Assembly (NCBI GenBank): GCA_032622095.1
Contig: CP136064.1
Coordinates: 170,882,310 to 170,946,309, forward strand
DNA length: 64,000 bases
Reading direction: 5' to 3'
Source: Siphonodentalium dalli
Lineage: Eukaryota > Mollusca > Scaphopoda > Gadilida > Siphonodentaliidae
Position 1 is the stretch's first letter; every line of letters begins with the position of its first letter. A program made the translations under genes and the position numbers. Shown here piece by piece: positions 35,308 to 47,948 of the stretch. The notes under the pieces were generated by a model. The model was given only the letters and a program-made list of their open reading frames with translations. It was not told the DNA's origin and did no database searches.

Positions 35308-36751
35308 ATAGCCACAGGTCCCCTGGTGCGATACCACCACTACAAGTATATATACTAATACAAGGTTTGGAAGCAGTTGACTCAATTCTAGCATAGGGTT
35401 AACTCTAGGGGAAAAATCACCAAAAACCCATCGACATGAGCTCAAGCCATATATCACGTTCAATGAACCACATTCCCACCTTTTATTTGGTATATGCCCC
35501 ATTCCGATGCATGAAAGCATTTTGGATATATTGCGACATTTGGGCACATTTTCAAAATCGGACAAAAACTTGAACAGAGAGCGATATAAATAGAACTCCA
35601 AATGAGTCCATTGCTATAATGCACAAACTCTCATTCCGCAAAGTAACCCCTACATATATCGCACGAAATTAATCATCGATGCATGCTGATTTCATCCCAG
35701 CCATTTAATCAACGAAATGAGCAATCATTCGAACGATAAACGAATGAATACAATTTGCGAATATGAGAAATTGGAAGGAATCTATTTTTTCAACCATTTT
35801 GGCTGGTAGGCCGCAGCAAATTAGCTTGAGTGTTCATTGGTCGATCAGTTGACCCGGAAGTTAAAAATCTATTTGTTGAATATTTTCTTCAAAACTATAC
35901 AAAAGTTATAAAATGTTGCCTGTTCGGTTAATTATTATGTTTAAATTATTCCAATATCGATACATCGATAACCACCATGACTTATCCATTATTTGGACGC
36001 GTCTTCGCAGTTTCAATTTTCGCGGAATTTTTAGGTGACCCCCGAGGTCAAAGGTCATACTCGCATGTGTTTCATTCGGTAAATTTAAATGAAAAACCGG
36101 GCAATATACCATTTCTTTTATTTTGGAATTAATAAAATATTTGGAATATAAATACTGACATAGAAATATTTAAGAACTTGTAAGCAATTTTATAATTATA
36201 CTATACTTATTTCTGAATCGATTTTGGCCAATGGGGAAATTGTTGTAAATTTGCTGCAGCGCAACCAAAATGGTTGAAAAAATAGATTCCTTCCAATTTC
36301 TCATATTCGCGAATTGTATTTATTCGCTTATCGTTAGTGATGGCTCGTTTCGTTGATTAAAAGGGTGGGATGAAATCAGCATGCATCGCTGATTAATTTG
36401 GTGCGATATATGTAGGGGTTACTTCGCGGAACGAGAGTTTGTGTATTATAGCAATGGACTCATTTGGAGTTCTATTTATATCGCTCTCTGTTCAACTGTT
36501 TGTCCGATTTTGAAAATGTGCCCAAATTTTGCAATATATCCAAAATGCTTTCATGCATCGGAACGGGGCATATACCAAATTAAAGGTGGGAATGTGGTTC
36601 ATCGAACGTGATATATGGCTTGAGCTCGTGTCGATGGGTTTTTGGTGATTTTTTCCCTATTTTATGCTAGAATTGAGTCAACTGCTTCCAAACCTTGTAT
36701 TAGTATATATACTTGTAGTGGTGGTATCGCACCAGGGGACCTGTGACTATA
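35308..36751. mobile_element. Foldback element with ~510-bp inverted arms
   Basis: The left arm (35308-35823) and right arm (36247-36751) are reverse complements with few differences. The ends read TATAGCCACAGGTCCCCTGG and its mirror. The 420-bp centre is AT-rich and non-coding. The left end lies directly in the ATGG-microsatellite end of the neighbouring tandem repeat. No transposase is seen, so it would be mobilised in trans if at all. Confidence 0.85.
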
Positions 36752-37525
36752 GCTTCGTCTCAGGTGAGCTTCAAAATTACATTTCATTGAACAATTCTGT
36801 CAATCATCCCCCCCCCCCTTCAACACTGTGGGGAGAATATGACATACATGATTTATTTGAATGCCTGACTACATTAGCTTAACATTTGTGCTATTAGTAT
36901 TCCCGCACAAATTTCTAAATTCTGCAATGTGATCTAGGATGACGTTATGATCAACTTAGAGGGGTCAAAAAATAAACAAGCAAACAAACAAAACAGAACA
37001 AAATTCAAGCAAAGGTGCTAGAAGTACTGTGAAAACGGAACATTGATTTTATGTGACCTAAGGTGACACACAGAATATGTTGTAAGTTAGTCTTTGCTGG
37101 CCTTTAAAGTTGTTTTATTTTCGTCACCAGATTGATTTGTCCAGTTGAAGTTAGAACATAACTTCCTTTAGATTTGTATTGATCTGCAGGTATTCAATTT
37201 TCACTAATGTTTGGGAAGTAAAAGCTGTGCCAAAATTAAACCAATAATATGAACATACCACTTATATTCAAAGATCAGTCAATTTTTCAAAATATCTTCT
37301 GAGAAGAGATGGACCACCGCCTGGGTGCAAACCCCCTTTGTGGCATACCGCGTAGAATAACTCACATGTTTAAGGAAATATTAGTGGAACAATCTAAACT
37401 CAAGCTATAAGGCAAAAATCAGCGGACAGATGCAGACACACAGACGTACAGGTGCAAAACAGTATACCCTCTGTTTTTCAAAAAGGGGGTATAATTAATG
37501 AAATGCCATGGTGCAGAAGGCCTTA
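36752..37525. other. Gene-free stretch with a C run and a repeat tail
   Basis: A C run lies near 36809. Bases 37310-37490 resemble the tail of a dispersed element (GACAGATGCAGACACACAGA, ending in AGGGGGTATAATT). No gene is visible. Confidence 0.45.
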
Positions 37526-37528
37526 GCT

Positions 37529-38460
37529 TAGTCCAAGTCTTCTTGTACTAAAACCAGCTAAGATGTTGGTAGGCGATTTGCTGGTGTTTAGTCCAAGCCC
37601 GCCTGCATAGGCTTCTTATAACACGACTTACGCCCAGGATCTGTGGCGGGAATTTGTGGTGTATTTTACTCGATTTACCTAAAAAATCAATACATGATGC
37701 TATATACATCGGAAATAGTGACATCTTATGGTCATAATGGTGTATGATAATCTAACTTTCATGTTAAATTACGCATAGAATATTCCGGTTGATTGTCACC
37801 AACATCGCATTTTGTGACATCGCTGTATATTTTGTTTACGTTTTAACTGAAGCCGAAGTCGTACGGAAGAACTCCGGCACAGTCCGGAGTTTGGTCTGGC
37901 TATACAAACAAAATGGCGGCCCCCATATTATTCTAATGCTCGTTGTGTTTACACTGTTTTAAACTGTGAGATGGTTGTAATTCCCGCAATTTATTTAATG
38001 TATTACATTTATATCTTTAATATTTACTTAATCTATGCATTTATTTATTTATTGACACGTACACTTACGATTACAATGAAGAATTCATCGTGCGTGGTTG
38101 ATCGAAAATCTACGGAATATTTTCCCCGGAAAATGCCGAACGCAGTTCGCGAGGTCAACTGAGTTTGCATACTTTTAAAATTATGTAAACATTGCGTTAA
38201 ATGTCTCTTTTCACATTAAATTACCGCGTTCAAATCACAACTGATGTGGGTTTCAGATCAAATAGCATGTCTTCTGCGGAAAATATCCGTTTATTGTCGC
38301 AATTGTGATATTTTATTTCATATAATTGTGGTTTTATTTGAGCAGGTCACTAACGCTTAAGTCGTGTTATAAGAAGCCTATGCAGGCGGGCTTGGACTAA
38401 ACACCAGCAAATCGCCATACCAATATCTTAGCTGGTTTTAGTACAAGAAGACTTGGACTA
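37529..38460. mobile_element. DNA element with ~104-bp terminal inverted repeats
   Basis: TAGTCCAAGTCTTCTTGTAC opens the left arm (37529-37632). The mirror image closes the right arm (38357-38460), with only a few differences. The 720-bp interior has no transposase-like frame, so it looks non-autonomous. Confidence 0.85.
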
Positions 38461-38516
38461 GCCTTAGCTATGATTAGCCTTAGCTATTTTGGTCATCTGT
38501 AAGTTTTGTCTAGTTG

Positions 38517-38939
38517 TTAAAGGTACTCAATCCGACCAAACGCTCCTAAATTACTATTTCTTTGGCTTCGGAGGTCAAAAATATTTGATTCGAGTCGAGG
38601 AACCTACCCATCAAAGGTCGGAGTGATCAGATATTGATTTTTGAAGTTTATTATTTCAATTGTTTTTGACCCAGAATCACGAGGTCAAACAGACGGTCTT
38701 GCAGATAAAGATGGATAACTCTAAAATCAAGTGGTTATTATTACCACTTGATTTTAGAGTTATCGATCTTTATCTGCAAGACCGTCCGTTTGACCTCGTG
38801 CTTCTGGCCCACAAACAATTGAAATTACACAAAATCAATATCTGATCACTCTGAGCTTTGATGGGTAAAAAATATTTTTTACCCCCGAAGCCAAAGAAAT
38901 AGTAATTTAGGAGCATCTGATCGGATTGAGTACCTTTAA
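38517..38939. mobile_element. TTAA foldback MITE, copy 2
   Basis: TTAA at 38517-38520 and 38936-38939 bound TIRs reading AAGGTACTCAATCCGA. The element is palindromic almost throughout; the centre is the mirror pair AACCACTTGATTTTAGAG around 38742. The 61-codon open frame inside is a by-product. Confidence 0.9.
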
Positions 38940-39175
38940 AGCAAATTTTTGAATAGCTGAACAGTGTTTGTATTACTCAAACCTATGAGCCCCATTGCAA
39001 AACACACTTTCACTTTTGAACTGTGTGAATAAAAAATGCGAAAGACAAATGATAATAAAAGGCCATCCCCCAACACAGGGTGATCAATCCCACCATTGTC
39101 TTCTAACTCAGATGGTAATCAGAGTTTAGGCTACCAATTTCTCATGGGTTAAAATGAATGAGGCTAACACTAATT
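38940..39175. other. Gene-free stretch
   Basis: Nothing recognisable between two repeats. Confidence 0.4.
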
Positions 39176-39179
39176 GGAT

Positions 39180-39590
39180 TTCCATTTAAAATTTTCCAAG
39201 TTGAAAATCAATGAAAAATCTGGGGAAAAAATGGATTTCTCAGAAAAACCTTATTATACATGTTGCGAATCTATGTACAGCCCCTAAGTCAACAACATCC
39301 CGATGTTTCAAATCTCTAGGATAAAAACTGTAGAAGGAGTTGCGGATACCACGAAGGTACCCTCTGTAAAAATAATTCAAAATTTTCTAAGTCGAAAAAC
39401 CATGAAAAATCTGGAAAAATGGATTTTTCAGAAAAACATGTTGCAAATCTACAGCTCTAGTTTCAACAACATCCCAAATTTTCAAATCGCTTTAAAAAAA
39501 TGTAGGAGGAGTTGCGGATACCAAGTTGATGACAGACGGACGGATGAGGGTCATTTCTATAGTCCTCCGACAAAATTGTCAGGGGACAAA
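39180..39590 (+). repeat. Two ~180-bp tandem repeats, ACGGACGG end
   Basis: Units share ATGAAAAATCTGG, ATGGATTTTTCAGAAAAAC, CAACAACATCCC and GGAGTTGCGGATACCA. The array ends in GACGGACGGATGAGGGTCAT and TCCTCCGACAAAATTGTCAG. Confidence 0.8.
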
Positions 39591-40195
39591 AAGATTGAAT
39601 AAATCAGCATTATCTAGTATACAAAATTTTGAGAGAAAAAAAACCGTCTTCGGGCAATATATGAAAATAATTTAATCAACATTCAAATGAAGCAACTGCA
39701 TTGGCTGCCTACATTTGACTGACGACTACACTACATTTTGCTACGCGGGTTATAGAATTTAATTGTCTTCAAATTTTTTGGTCGATAACTCAATAAACCT
39801 AATCAAGACACAGGCTATTTCTTGAATATTTTCAGAATTCAGACTATTTATTAACGTTTCAGAAAAATCACAAAGGCTCTCTGTACCATGTTTCATCAGA
39901 TCCTGTTTAAATAATTGCACCTGAGAGTAAAAATTATACTTATTAAGAGTATTTATTGTGGAGTTATCGATTGGGGCTTTATGTCCACTTCAGCACATGT
40001 AAAAGAGTTAAAGACTGCTTACTTTTTCAGATCATTTTGTAATTTAAAAAAAAATTATTTCCATTTACTGAAAATTATATACGAAAAGTTCCTAGTACCA
40101 ATAAGAGACACGTCAATCAGTGTGTTTCTAAATACGTCTTAACATGCATGTTGTTCTTTTTGATGGATGATATTGTTTCTGTGATACAATTTCAG
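39591..40195. other. Gene-free stretch
   Basis: No supported gene. A 75-codon frame at 39915-40142 has no recognisable features. Confidence 0.4.
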
Positions 40196-40196
40196 C

Positions 40197-40600
40197 ATAT
40201 AGCAATATTTGAAAGGACACTTGAGTTATCATCCGGAAACGGTAAAATTAGGGCCAAATCAACTAAGTTTTGACCTCTGTGACCTTGGCCTTTGACAAAC
40301 GACCTTGAAAAACAATAGGGCACCTAACCAATGTTCATAGAAACTTCCCATGAAGTTTTATAGCAATATGTGAATGGACACTTGGTAATCATCTGGAAAC
40401 TGTAAAATGAGGGTCAAATTGACAGTTTTGACCTCTGTGACTTTGATCTTTGACGTTGAAACTTTGCATTTACAAAGCATCTGTTTATGACAATAATGCA
40501 TATAAATACCATGGCAATAACAACAGGAACACATCCAAGAAGTTGTGACAGATGGATGGACGGACAGACACAGACAGACAAGGGCGTTCATAGAGCTGCT
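40197..40600 (+). repeat. Two ~180-bp tandem repeats, GACGGACAGACA end
   Basis: Both units contain ATAGCAATAT(T/G)TGAA, GGACACTTG, ATCATC(C/T)GGAAAC and TTTTGACCTCTGTGAC. The array ends in ATGGATGGACGGACAGACAC. Confidence 0.8.
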
Positions 40601-42120
40601 TGGTTGTAGCTAAAAATATTACTTGCTTGGTCACAGCTAAACATATTACCAACTAAGAAAGTCAGATGATACCTTTAACCATGGATCAAATTGTCAATCA
40701 AAGGTTGTGACGTGGATTATTCAGGGAATTTATTCCCTTCCAGGATCATGTCCAAATCTGGTTCCATAATGGATTTAACAGTAGATTAGTAGGGGCCCCT
40801 TCATGAAATTCACATTAGGCATTTTTTTAAATTGTCTATTGATAGCTAGTTTACCACAAATGTATTTGAAAACAGGCTATTTATTCAGAACAAGCTTTTA
40901 CCCTTATCCAATAATAAATGTATCTAGTACCATAATAATTTATGTACGACGAAGCTACGAGATTCGATTTGATGTTGAATCCCAAATGCTGATTCGATTC
41001 GATTTAAAATTAACAGGTTATTCGAGAATTCTTGAATCGCGGGAAAGAATTCATTGAACCATAAGATGTGTATTTTGGTCGATGGAATGTTCAGTGTACC
41101 TGATGTTTTCTCGCTAGCATGACATTTCTCTTCATTAATATACGAATAACGCAAAGCATTGATAACGATCGCTTTAGAAATGATTAATGTATATGACAGC
41201 ATTACATGCATGTATCTTTGAAGCAATCAATTGTTGTAGATGCAACTCAAGAGAGCAGTGAGAGTGCCGCGATCTGATGTATTCATCGCTGGGGCGATTC
41301 GATCCGAGATTCGACTATGTTGAATCTTTTTGCTGATTCCATTCGACATTGAAATTGCCGTTTCGTCCATCCCTATGTGTATTATGTGAATAATGTGAAG
41401 CAACATGCGTACAAAAATGCTTAATTTTTCCAGTTTTTTCAAAGATCGAAATGAACAGCATAAAAAACAATTTTTACTTCTTTAATCTTCACTGTGTCCT
41501 TCACAAGTGAATGCCTCTATGAAGGAGAATATATAAGGCTGTCCAACAGGCTTGAAGGTGTCCATCAGGCTGAGCATGTGTCTTCTGTTCAACTTGTGAG
41601 TTCAGGAACAAGTTTGTTATACAGCCTGGTGACAGAAGGGGTCATTTTACTAACATGGATGTCAAATAAGTATTTTTCAATGAATACCATTGTATTCTGT
41701 AGTTTCTTTGGGTATTCTATTCCGAAGACGAAATAGACTGATGAAAGGCATGCTAGCCCCTTAATTATATTTCTACCAAGGTCACAAATCGTTTCATTGT
41801 CCAGAACAATTTTTAAATCTATGAAATCAAGAATGTTGGATCCTCCATGTAGGGTGATTATTGGTGTGATGGACTCCTGAAAAAAAATTGTAGAATTAAA
41901 GTGTATTTTCCTTCATAGCACAAAATGATTTGCAGGATTTGGCACTTCAATGAGGCTGAAACATCAAGTACCGATTGTGGTGGTTCTTTATTAGAATTAA
42001 TAGTATATGTATTGTCGATTGCATGATAAATTAACTAACATATAAATGCCCATTGATTGGTTTATTAGACTTAAACAGCACTTTAGCAATGAGGCCATAT
42101 CATGATAATTGTAGAATTTT
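40601..42120. other. Gene-free stretch, probable hAT relic at 40950-41375
   Basis: GATTCGATT and GAATC words cluster at 40960-41040 and 41280-41350, and the right limit reads TTTCGTCCATCCCTA (near 41373), which looks like a hAT terminal repeat (TAGGGATGG inward). I could not find the left end. No coding sequence is supported. Confidence 0.35.
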
Positions 42121-42314
42121 CAGTTGAAAGGACAGAAAATATTATCTGCTTCAAATACTATAACCAATGTAGTGCTCATAAATGATTACAAGCATATAAA
42201 GGCAGGTGCCAGAATGGTTGCGGATGAAAGATGTCAATTTGTTATTAATTTTAAGGCATTTTTCAAAACCTATCTCAATACTTGTTTGTTTAATCAAGGG
42301 TCTAACGTCGTTTC

Positions 42315-42430
42315 AGCTGCTGGGCTATATCACAACTTTGTCAGTTTTAGTGGTGGAGGAAAGCCCACACAGACACACAAGAAAGCCCACAAGAGATTCA
42401 TGGGGAATCTCTTGTGTGGTGAATAGAGGT
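42315..42430 (-). repeat. SINE 3'-part fragment
   Basis: GTTTTAGTGGTGGAGGAAAG, CCCACACAGACA and the terminal TGTGTGGTGAA match the tail halves of the two longer SINE copies at 47.7 and 48.7 kb. Immediately to the right, TAGAGGTGTAACGATACG (about 42424) resembles a hAT-type end with GATACG palindromes; its partner is not visible. Confidence 0.6.
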
Positions 42431-43260
42431 GTAACGATACGCTTAGGCCACGATACGATACGTATCGCGATACTAGGAACACGATACGTATCGCGATACA
42501 TGCATGTTATATATATAATTAGTAGTATCAGTGAGAGGGGGTCCTCATTAAGACATTAACTTGTAGCTCTATGTCACACTATTGACAGTTTGACACAAAT
42601 ACAATATGTTCAATATAAAATTGGGTTAATGAGACTAAACGAGTCATTATGAGTGTGATATAAGTTATTGAGAACCCTCGTTCATGGGACGTCCGCTGGC
42701 GTCCGGACATCATATTGTACTTATAAAATCGTTCTGTATCCATAAATCCCCAATATAATTTATGCCATGTTTGAGACTTTGAGTAACTTCTACAACAAAC
42801 AAAGAAGCTATCTTATATTTCCATGAGTATCGTCAACAAATTTGTCCTTGACATTAGATCAATTTAGTTCAGTTTACATGCATATTTTAACGTCCATAAG
42901 TGACCAATTTTCAGTTTTCCTGTGCGACGATAATGCGACTACAGAGTGTGCTATGTAATATTTTTGGGGCTTGAGCCGCTCGTTTATATGATCGACAAGA
43001 TATTTATACCATATCATATAACCATATTCGTCTTTCCGTGCGCGAATAAATTTGGCATACAAGTAATGTAATAGACGGACCACGTGTACCGGTACCTAGC
43101 ATTTTCTGAAACGTATAATGTACGTTGTGTGGATTTAGAGTTATCCTTCCTGCTTCGGAACTGGGATTTTAGCGAATAGCCAGTGAAGAACAGCGGTTTT
43201 TGATAATGTTCTGTGTATATGGTATGAATACTAATATCGTATTAGTATATGCGTCGTGTT
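42431..43260. other. Gene-free stretch
   Basis: Palindromic CGATACGTATCGCGATAC words at 42455-42500, then nothing recognisable. Confidence 0.4.
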
Positions 43261-43268
43261 TCCAACAG

Positions 43269-44306
43269 TAGTGATGGGAGGTTGTGAGATATTGCCTACG
43301 GTTGTGGTTTCGATTTTTTCTGCGATAAAAACATTGGTTGCGGTTGTGTATCTTAGTTATCTGCTATAACTCTATTTCAGAGCCCAAGTAGCATTCCAGA
43401 GAGAAGAGTGTTAATCTGAAGCGATCAGTATACCAAGTGGCCCACCCCTTTGAAGTTGCGACAAGGCAAAATTTCATCGCTGTAAGGCTCATGCTAAATT
43501 TGAGCCTTACGGCATTATTGTATGCTCGCTAGATCGCGAACATGGAACAGCCGATTGAGCTAACACATGGACCGACGCGGTAATAATCATTGGAACAGGA
43601 CCGGTTTCATAACTCTGATAACTAGCTAAATAAATCTCGGATGTTCCACTAAAGCTACAAAATCTACAATTCATTAGCATTCAGCAATTCAACCTCATAA
43701 AATAACATGCACTGAAACCCGCTTTGCTTCGATGACGGACAATGATCGGGGCGGGGTGCCTCTTTAAGTAGAGTGGGATAAGATGAAGGGAGAGGCGAAT
43801 GCACCGAGACGTGAACCGAAGTTCCAAATGAAACCTCTATTCCTAAAACGCACGTGGCTTTCACTTTCTAGAAATAGAATCAATAACCCTTATAGCGACG
43901 CATTCTTTTAGAAGTTACCAAGGTTTTCAATTGATAAATAGGTGTCACAAAACGTCCCAAGATCTATAACGAGATTCATAAACCCAAATCGTCGGATTCA
44001 AACAAATTCCACTAACTAAAACCAAAATAATACCATATCTTTGCCGAACGCTTCACAAAGCCGAAAGCTTTGTCTTTGCGGATTCCAATTTTTCTTCTAA
44101 ATCCTGGAATTCCTTTTTGTGCATTGATTCGATGTGTCTTGATAGGTTACTTGTATTTCCTTTCTCACATGATAATTCTTTGCCACAGGTATGACATTTC
44201 GCGTATTTCGATTTGCTTGACGGAGTCAAGTAATTCTCAACTGGCGACGTTTGATCCTTATTTCCGTCATTACCGACTTGCGGTTTCAGTTAACCTCCCA
44301 TCACTA
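43269..44306. mobile_element. hAT element with perfect 8-bp target duplication
   Basis: The element starts TAGTGATGGGAGGTT and ends in the exact reverse complement. It is flanked on both sides by TCCAACAG (43261-43268 and 44307-44314). An 8-bp duplication and TAGNG-type ends are diagnostic of hAT elements. At 1038 bp it is too short for a full transposase, but it retains a BED finger near its right end. Confidence 0.95.
44053..44289 (-). pseudogene. BED-type zinc finger fragment of a hAT transposase/ZBED-like protein
   Basis: The frame reads 78 residues on the minus strand, from next to the element's right terminal repeat to TGA at 44053-44055. It contains a BED-finger pattern: C-x2-C (CHTCG), then the hallmark GNTSNLSRHIESMH with paired His residues, followed by a charged helix. 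BED fingers form the N-terminal DNA-binding part of many hAT transposases and domesticated ZBED proteins. The frame has no ATG; a stop precedes it 3 bp upstream. The catalytic core and dimerisation domain are absent. So this is the remains of the first part of a transposase, left behind by internal deletion. Whether a short BED-only peptide is made is unknown. Confidence 0.75.
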
Positions 44307-44512
44307 TCCAACAGACTGACCTTAGATTTGTTTAAATCCGTCAAACCAAGGAATACAAAATAGCTTAGGTAATATCACCAGGAGAAATTGGAACACACAC
44401 CTTATCATTTAAAGACAAGGGGTACGCCTAAGATGCTTTTGTCGAGTTTTTTGGCAGTCGAACCAAACTTCTGCCAATAAGGTGCACAACTCCGGGAAAA
44501 AAAAGTCGGACG

Positions 44513-45290
44513 GTGGTCTATTATTGCAATAGACATATATACCAAATATCAATTGAATCCGTTAATATTTCATTGAGTTATCGCACTAACAGTGATTCAA
44601 TTGTTATTAAAATAGACAAACTACGACCCATAACTCCGAAAAAAAAATACGGACAAACCAGGTTTTCTAACTCGTCCAAGATATTGTTGCAAGAGACTCA
44701 TATACCAAATATTGTTCAAATCGGTTAATATTTCATTGAGTTATCGCGCTAACGATGTGATAACATTGCTAAAAATAGACAACTAAGACCCATAACTCCG
44801 CGAAAAAATTTCGGACAAACCTGGTTTTCGAACTCGTCCGAGACATTGTTGCAGGAGACTCATATACCAAATATTGTTGAAATCGGTTACTATTTCATCG
44901 AGTTATCGCGCTAACAGTGATAAAATTGCTAAAAATAGACAAACTAAGACCTATAACTCCGCGAAAAAAATTTGGACAAACCTGGTTTTCGAACTCGTCC
45001 GAGATATTGTTGCAAGAGACTCTTATACCAAATATTGTTGAAATTGGTTAATATTTGCGTGAGTTATCACGCTAACGGTGAAAAACTTAACTAAAAACCA
45101 TCTAAGATGGATAACTCTTGTTAAAAAGTTCGGACGTGACCCATTTTCTACAGGCAATAAATAGTCATTGGGAGCAACTGCCATACCAAATTTTTTTGGA
45201 ATCCGTTTACAAATGTCAAAGGCATTCTTTAGGTCCGCCCGCCCGCCAACCGTCCCTCGTCAAACCATAAGTCGGGTTTTTGAAAAACTC
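44513..45290 (+). repeat. ~161-bp tandem repeats, five units
   Basis: CCCATAACTCCG or a variant occurs at 44627, 44789 and 44950, with a diverged form at 45109. Units include GGACAAACC(T/A)GGTTTTC, GTTGCA(A/G)GAGACTC, ATACCAAATATTGTT and GAGTTATCGCGCTAAC. The array ends in GTCCGCCCGCCCGCC. Confidence 0.85.
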
Positions 45291-46240
45291 GACTTAAAAA
45301 CTGTACAGCAGCGAATATTGGTTGGTAGTAGGTTCAATATTATATTTAATTTTGATGAGTGTCCATTTCATACTGCAAAACATTCTCCTTCAGATTTGAT
45401 AATCAGATATCTTTAATGAAAATAGTGTTTTAAAATCTTACCTCGTGTGTAGTGTAGTGTACAGAAGACTTGGTTCTTCATGCATGAGGAGCGGAATTGC
45501 AAATATAGCTGCAGTGGTATCTATATCTGGAGAGAGAAATTTATAAGTATTGATTGAAATATTTTCATTTCCTCACTGTAAATCAAACATGCACACTAAA
45601 CCTCACAGTGCACTTGGATCATCAGGGAAATGCAGTCTTTCGATTTTGAGGTGCGCCATTGCTCTTGCGCATCATCACACCTGCAATTTTTGCATTTTGC
45701 AAGTTAACAGTAGCATACCTCAGATTTTCTCATCGAGCGTCGAATTTTGGCACGGCACAGAACATGGTTAAATATTGCACCATGCTTGTTATGAAAATGT
45801 AGTGAAAAGTTAACAATGGGTCCCGATATACAAAGACAGTGTCGCAATGATGCATTGCATTTTCTTTTAAATATGCAGTAAATATTCATTGAATGTTATT
45901 CCAGATGGTAAGTAGTTTTTGGCCACTCAGGTATACTTATGAAGCTATCACACTACATTCCACTATATTTTGTTTGAAATTTGTTGAGTCTCCCTACTCA
46001 ATGTTTACCAGACAACAGTGCACCTCATTTCAAATAGCTACGAGCAATATATAGCTTGCTTCAAATTTCCAGCATTGAAAGACTGGTAATGAGTACGCAC
46101 ATGAATGAACAAGTTTAAGAGCCAGTGATAGGATAAAATTTGATATACAACATAAATAAATTTATTTATTTAAAGACATATTATGGACTTGTTTGGGTGC
46201 ATGAAACTTATATGTTAGTACTCTAGCAACTATTGGTGAT
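45291..46240. other. Gene-free stretch
   Basis: No supported gene or named repeat. Open frames at 45168-45416 and 45550-45771 are partly inside the preceding satellite or have no domain. Confidence 0.4.
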
Positions 46241-47446
46241 TAAGGGTGCCACGATTAATCATATAATCGATGAACCGTTGATAAAGCTGATAACTCGGGC
46301 TTGTTGTCTGATCCTCATTTCCAAAATTAACTCTTATATGTTACATCTGTGTATTATGTCAATTGTTTGGATTTAGAAATAAAAATATGTTTACACTAAT
46401 CGATTACCATTTCAATCGTCGATTAATCTGTGTTATTTATTTCGGACGTCAGAAAATGCCTGGTATTATTGAATACCGTGTTTGTTTTACACAGTTTAAT
46501 CTATAACTGAGGTGTTAACATCCTTTGATCGCGTATCAAAGAGATTCCAATAACATGAGTACTACTAATATATGTTGCAAACAGTCGGCAGATCATTTGA
46601 TGATGCGACATGGTTTCTTGGCGGCACTGCAGATTTGAACACATTGTGACATCGTTGTATATTTATACTTGAAAGGTGGCACTATGTCTTTGAAATGTGC
46701 CAACTGTCACCGTGTTCAATGAACTGAATGCACTTGCCCTTGAATATGATAGGACCAATGGGAAGTTGATTGACATTCTCTCTAAAACCAGGGGACCAAT
46801 ATATACAGCATTTTAATCAGCGATGTTCTCCGCAATGTAATTGTGAGTGTACTTTGTTTGCATAAGAACAAATGCATATTTAGAAGTTACTAGTAAAGGC
46901 TATCGCATATCATGTGGTGAATACTGAATGAAACTGACTATTATCAAATACTTAGCTTGTTCTGAGTCCTGCAATTTGCGGGTGGGGGCACAAGTTTGAT
47001 TGTTAACCACGCTCTGGAAGTTTGATGAAACTTATAGTTTCCGGAACATTTGATTCCTTTTTTTTAGGAACCGCCGGCGGTCAATCGTTCAATCCTACTT
47101 TTATATTGTTTGAATATTTGGCTATTCATAAAACTAAAATAATTGCTATATTTGTTCTAATGAACTCACAAATATTATAACCACAACATTGCCGAGAACT
47201 GTGCTGGTATTCAATACACTGTGCTCAGTAGTCATTAACAGTGGTTTATTAATGTAAAAATTACATCAACCGATGCCTCAACCAACCAGCGACAGTGCAG
47301 TTATTGAGTTAACCAGCACCCAGTCAATAGGTCATATTACGGAATACTTCCACTAATGTTATCAATATTTGGTACGATTAATCGATTATAGTCGATTATT
47401 GATGACCGATTATCGATTATCAAAATCAATAATCGTGGCACCTCTA
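46241..47446. mobile_element. Non-autonomous hAT element, 8-bp target duplication
   Basis: The ends are TAAGGGTGCCACGATTAATC and its near-mirror AATCGTGGCACCTCTA, with ATCGATTATCG-rich subterminal inverted sequence. Flanks TTGGTGAT (46233-46240) and TTGGCGAT (47447-47454) differ at one base. The interior has no transposase frame. Confidence 0.85.
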
Positions 47447-47682
47447 TTGGCGATAAACTAACCCAAACGATTTTGTCATAGAGAGTCAGTGCATTTTATT
47501 AATACATATGAATGATGTGTATTGTCAATTTGGATTAATATTCGTAAAAATAACAACTTTGAGCAAGATTCTCCATTTCTATTTGATAACCCTACCTAAG
47601 TGTTTCACATCACTTTAACTATTCAAGTGAATGCATTTGATATTGCATGTTTGTTTATTTGGGGGTTTAATGTGGTTTCAGA

Positions 47683-47948
47683 TGGTAGGCTATATCACGA
47701 TTATGTCAGATTTAGTGGTGGAGAAAAGCCCACCCAGATATTCACTGGAAGTCTCCACATTGTGAAACCACAGAACCTGTCAGGCAACTGATAAGCCTGA
47801 TCAGTTAACTGAATGAGTTGTACTAACTGACCAATTTTCTTAACTTAAGGGAAATCCGGCACCTCTGGGGTTCAAACTTACCCAGACTTTGCTGAACGGC
47901 CTGTGACGGTCTAGTGCGCCATCTACCTAACCGAATGAACCAGGCCCC
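47683..47948 (-). mobile_element. tRNA-derived SINE, copy 1
   Basis: Read on the minus strand from 47948, it begins GGGGCCTGGTTCATTCGG (A-box-like), has an AGTTTGAACCCC B-box-like segment, then GGATTTCCC, GTACAACTCATTCAGTTA and ends with GGGCTTTTCTCCACCACTAA. It aligns end to end with the copy at 48730-49034. Confidence 0.75.
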
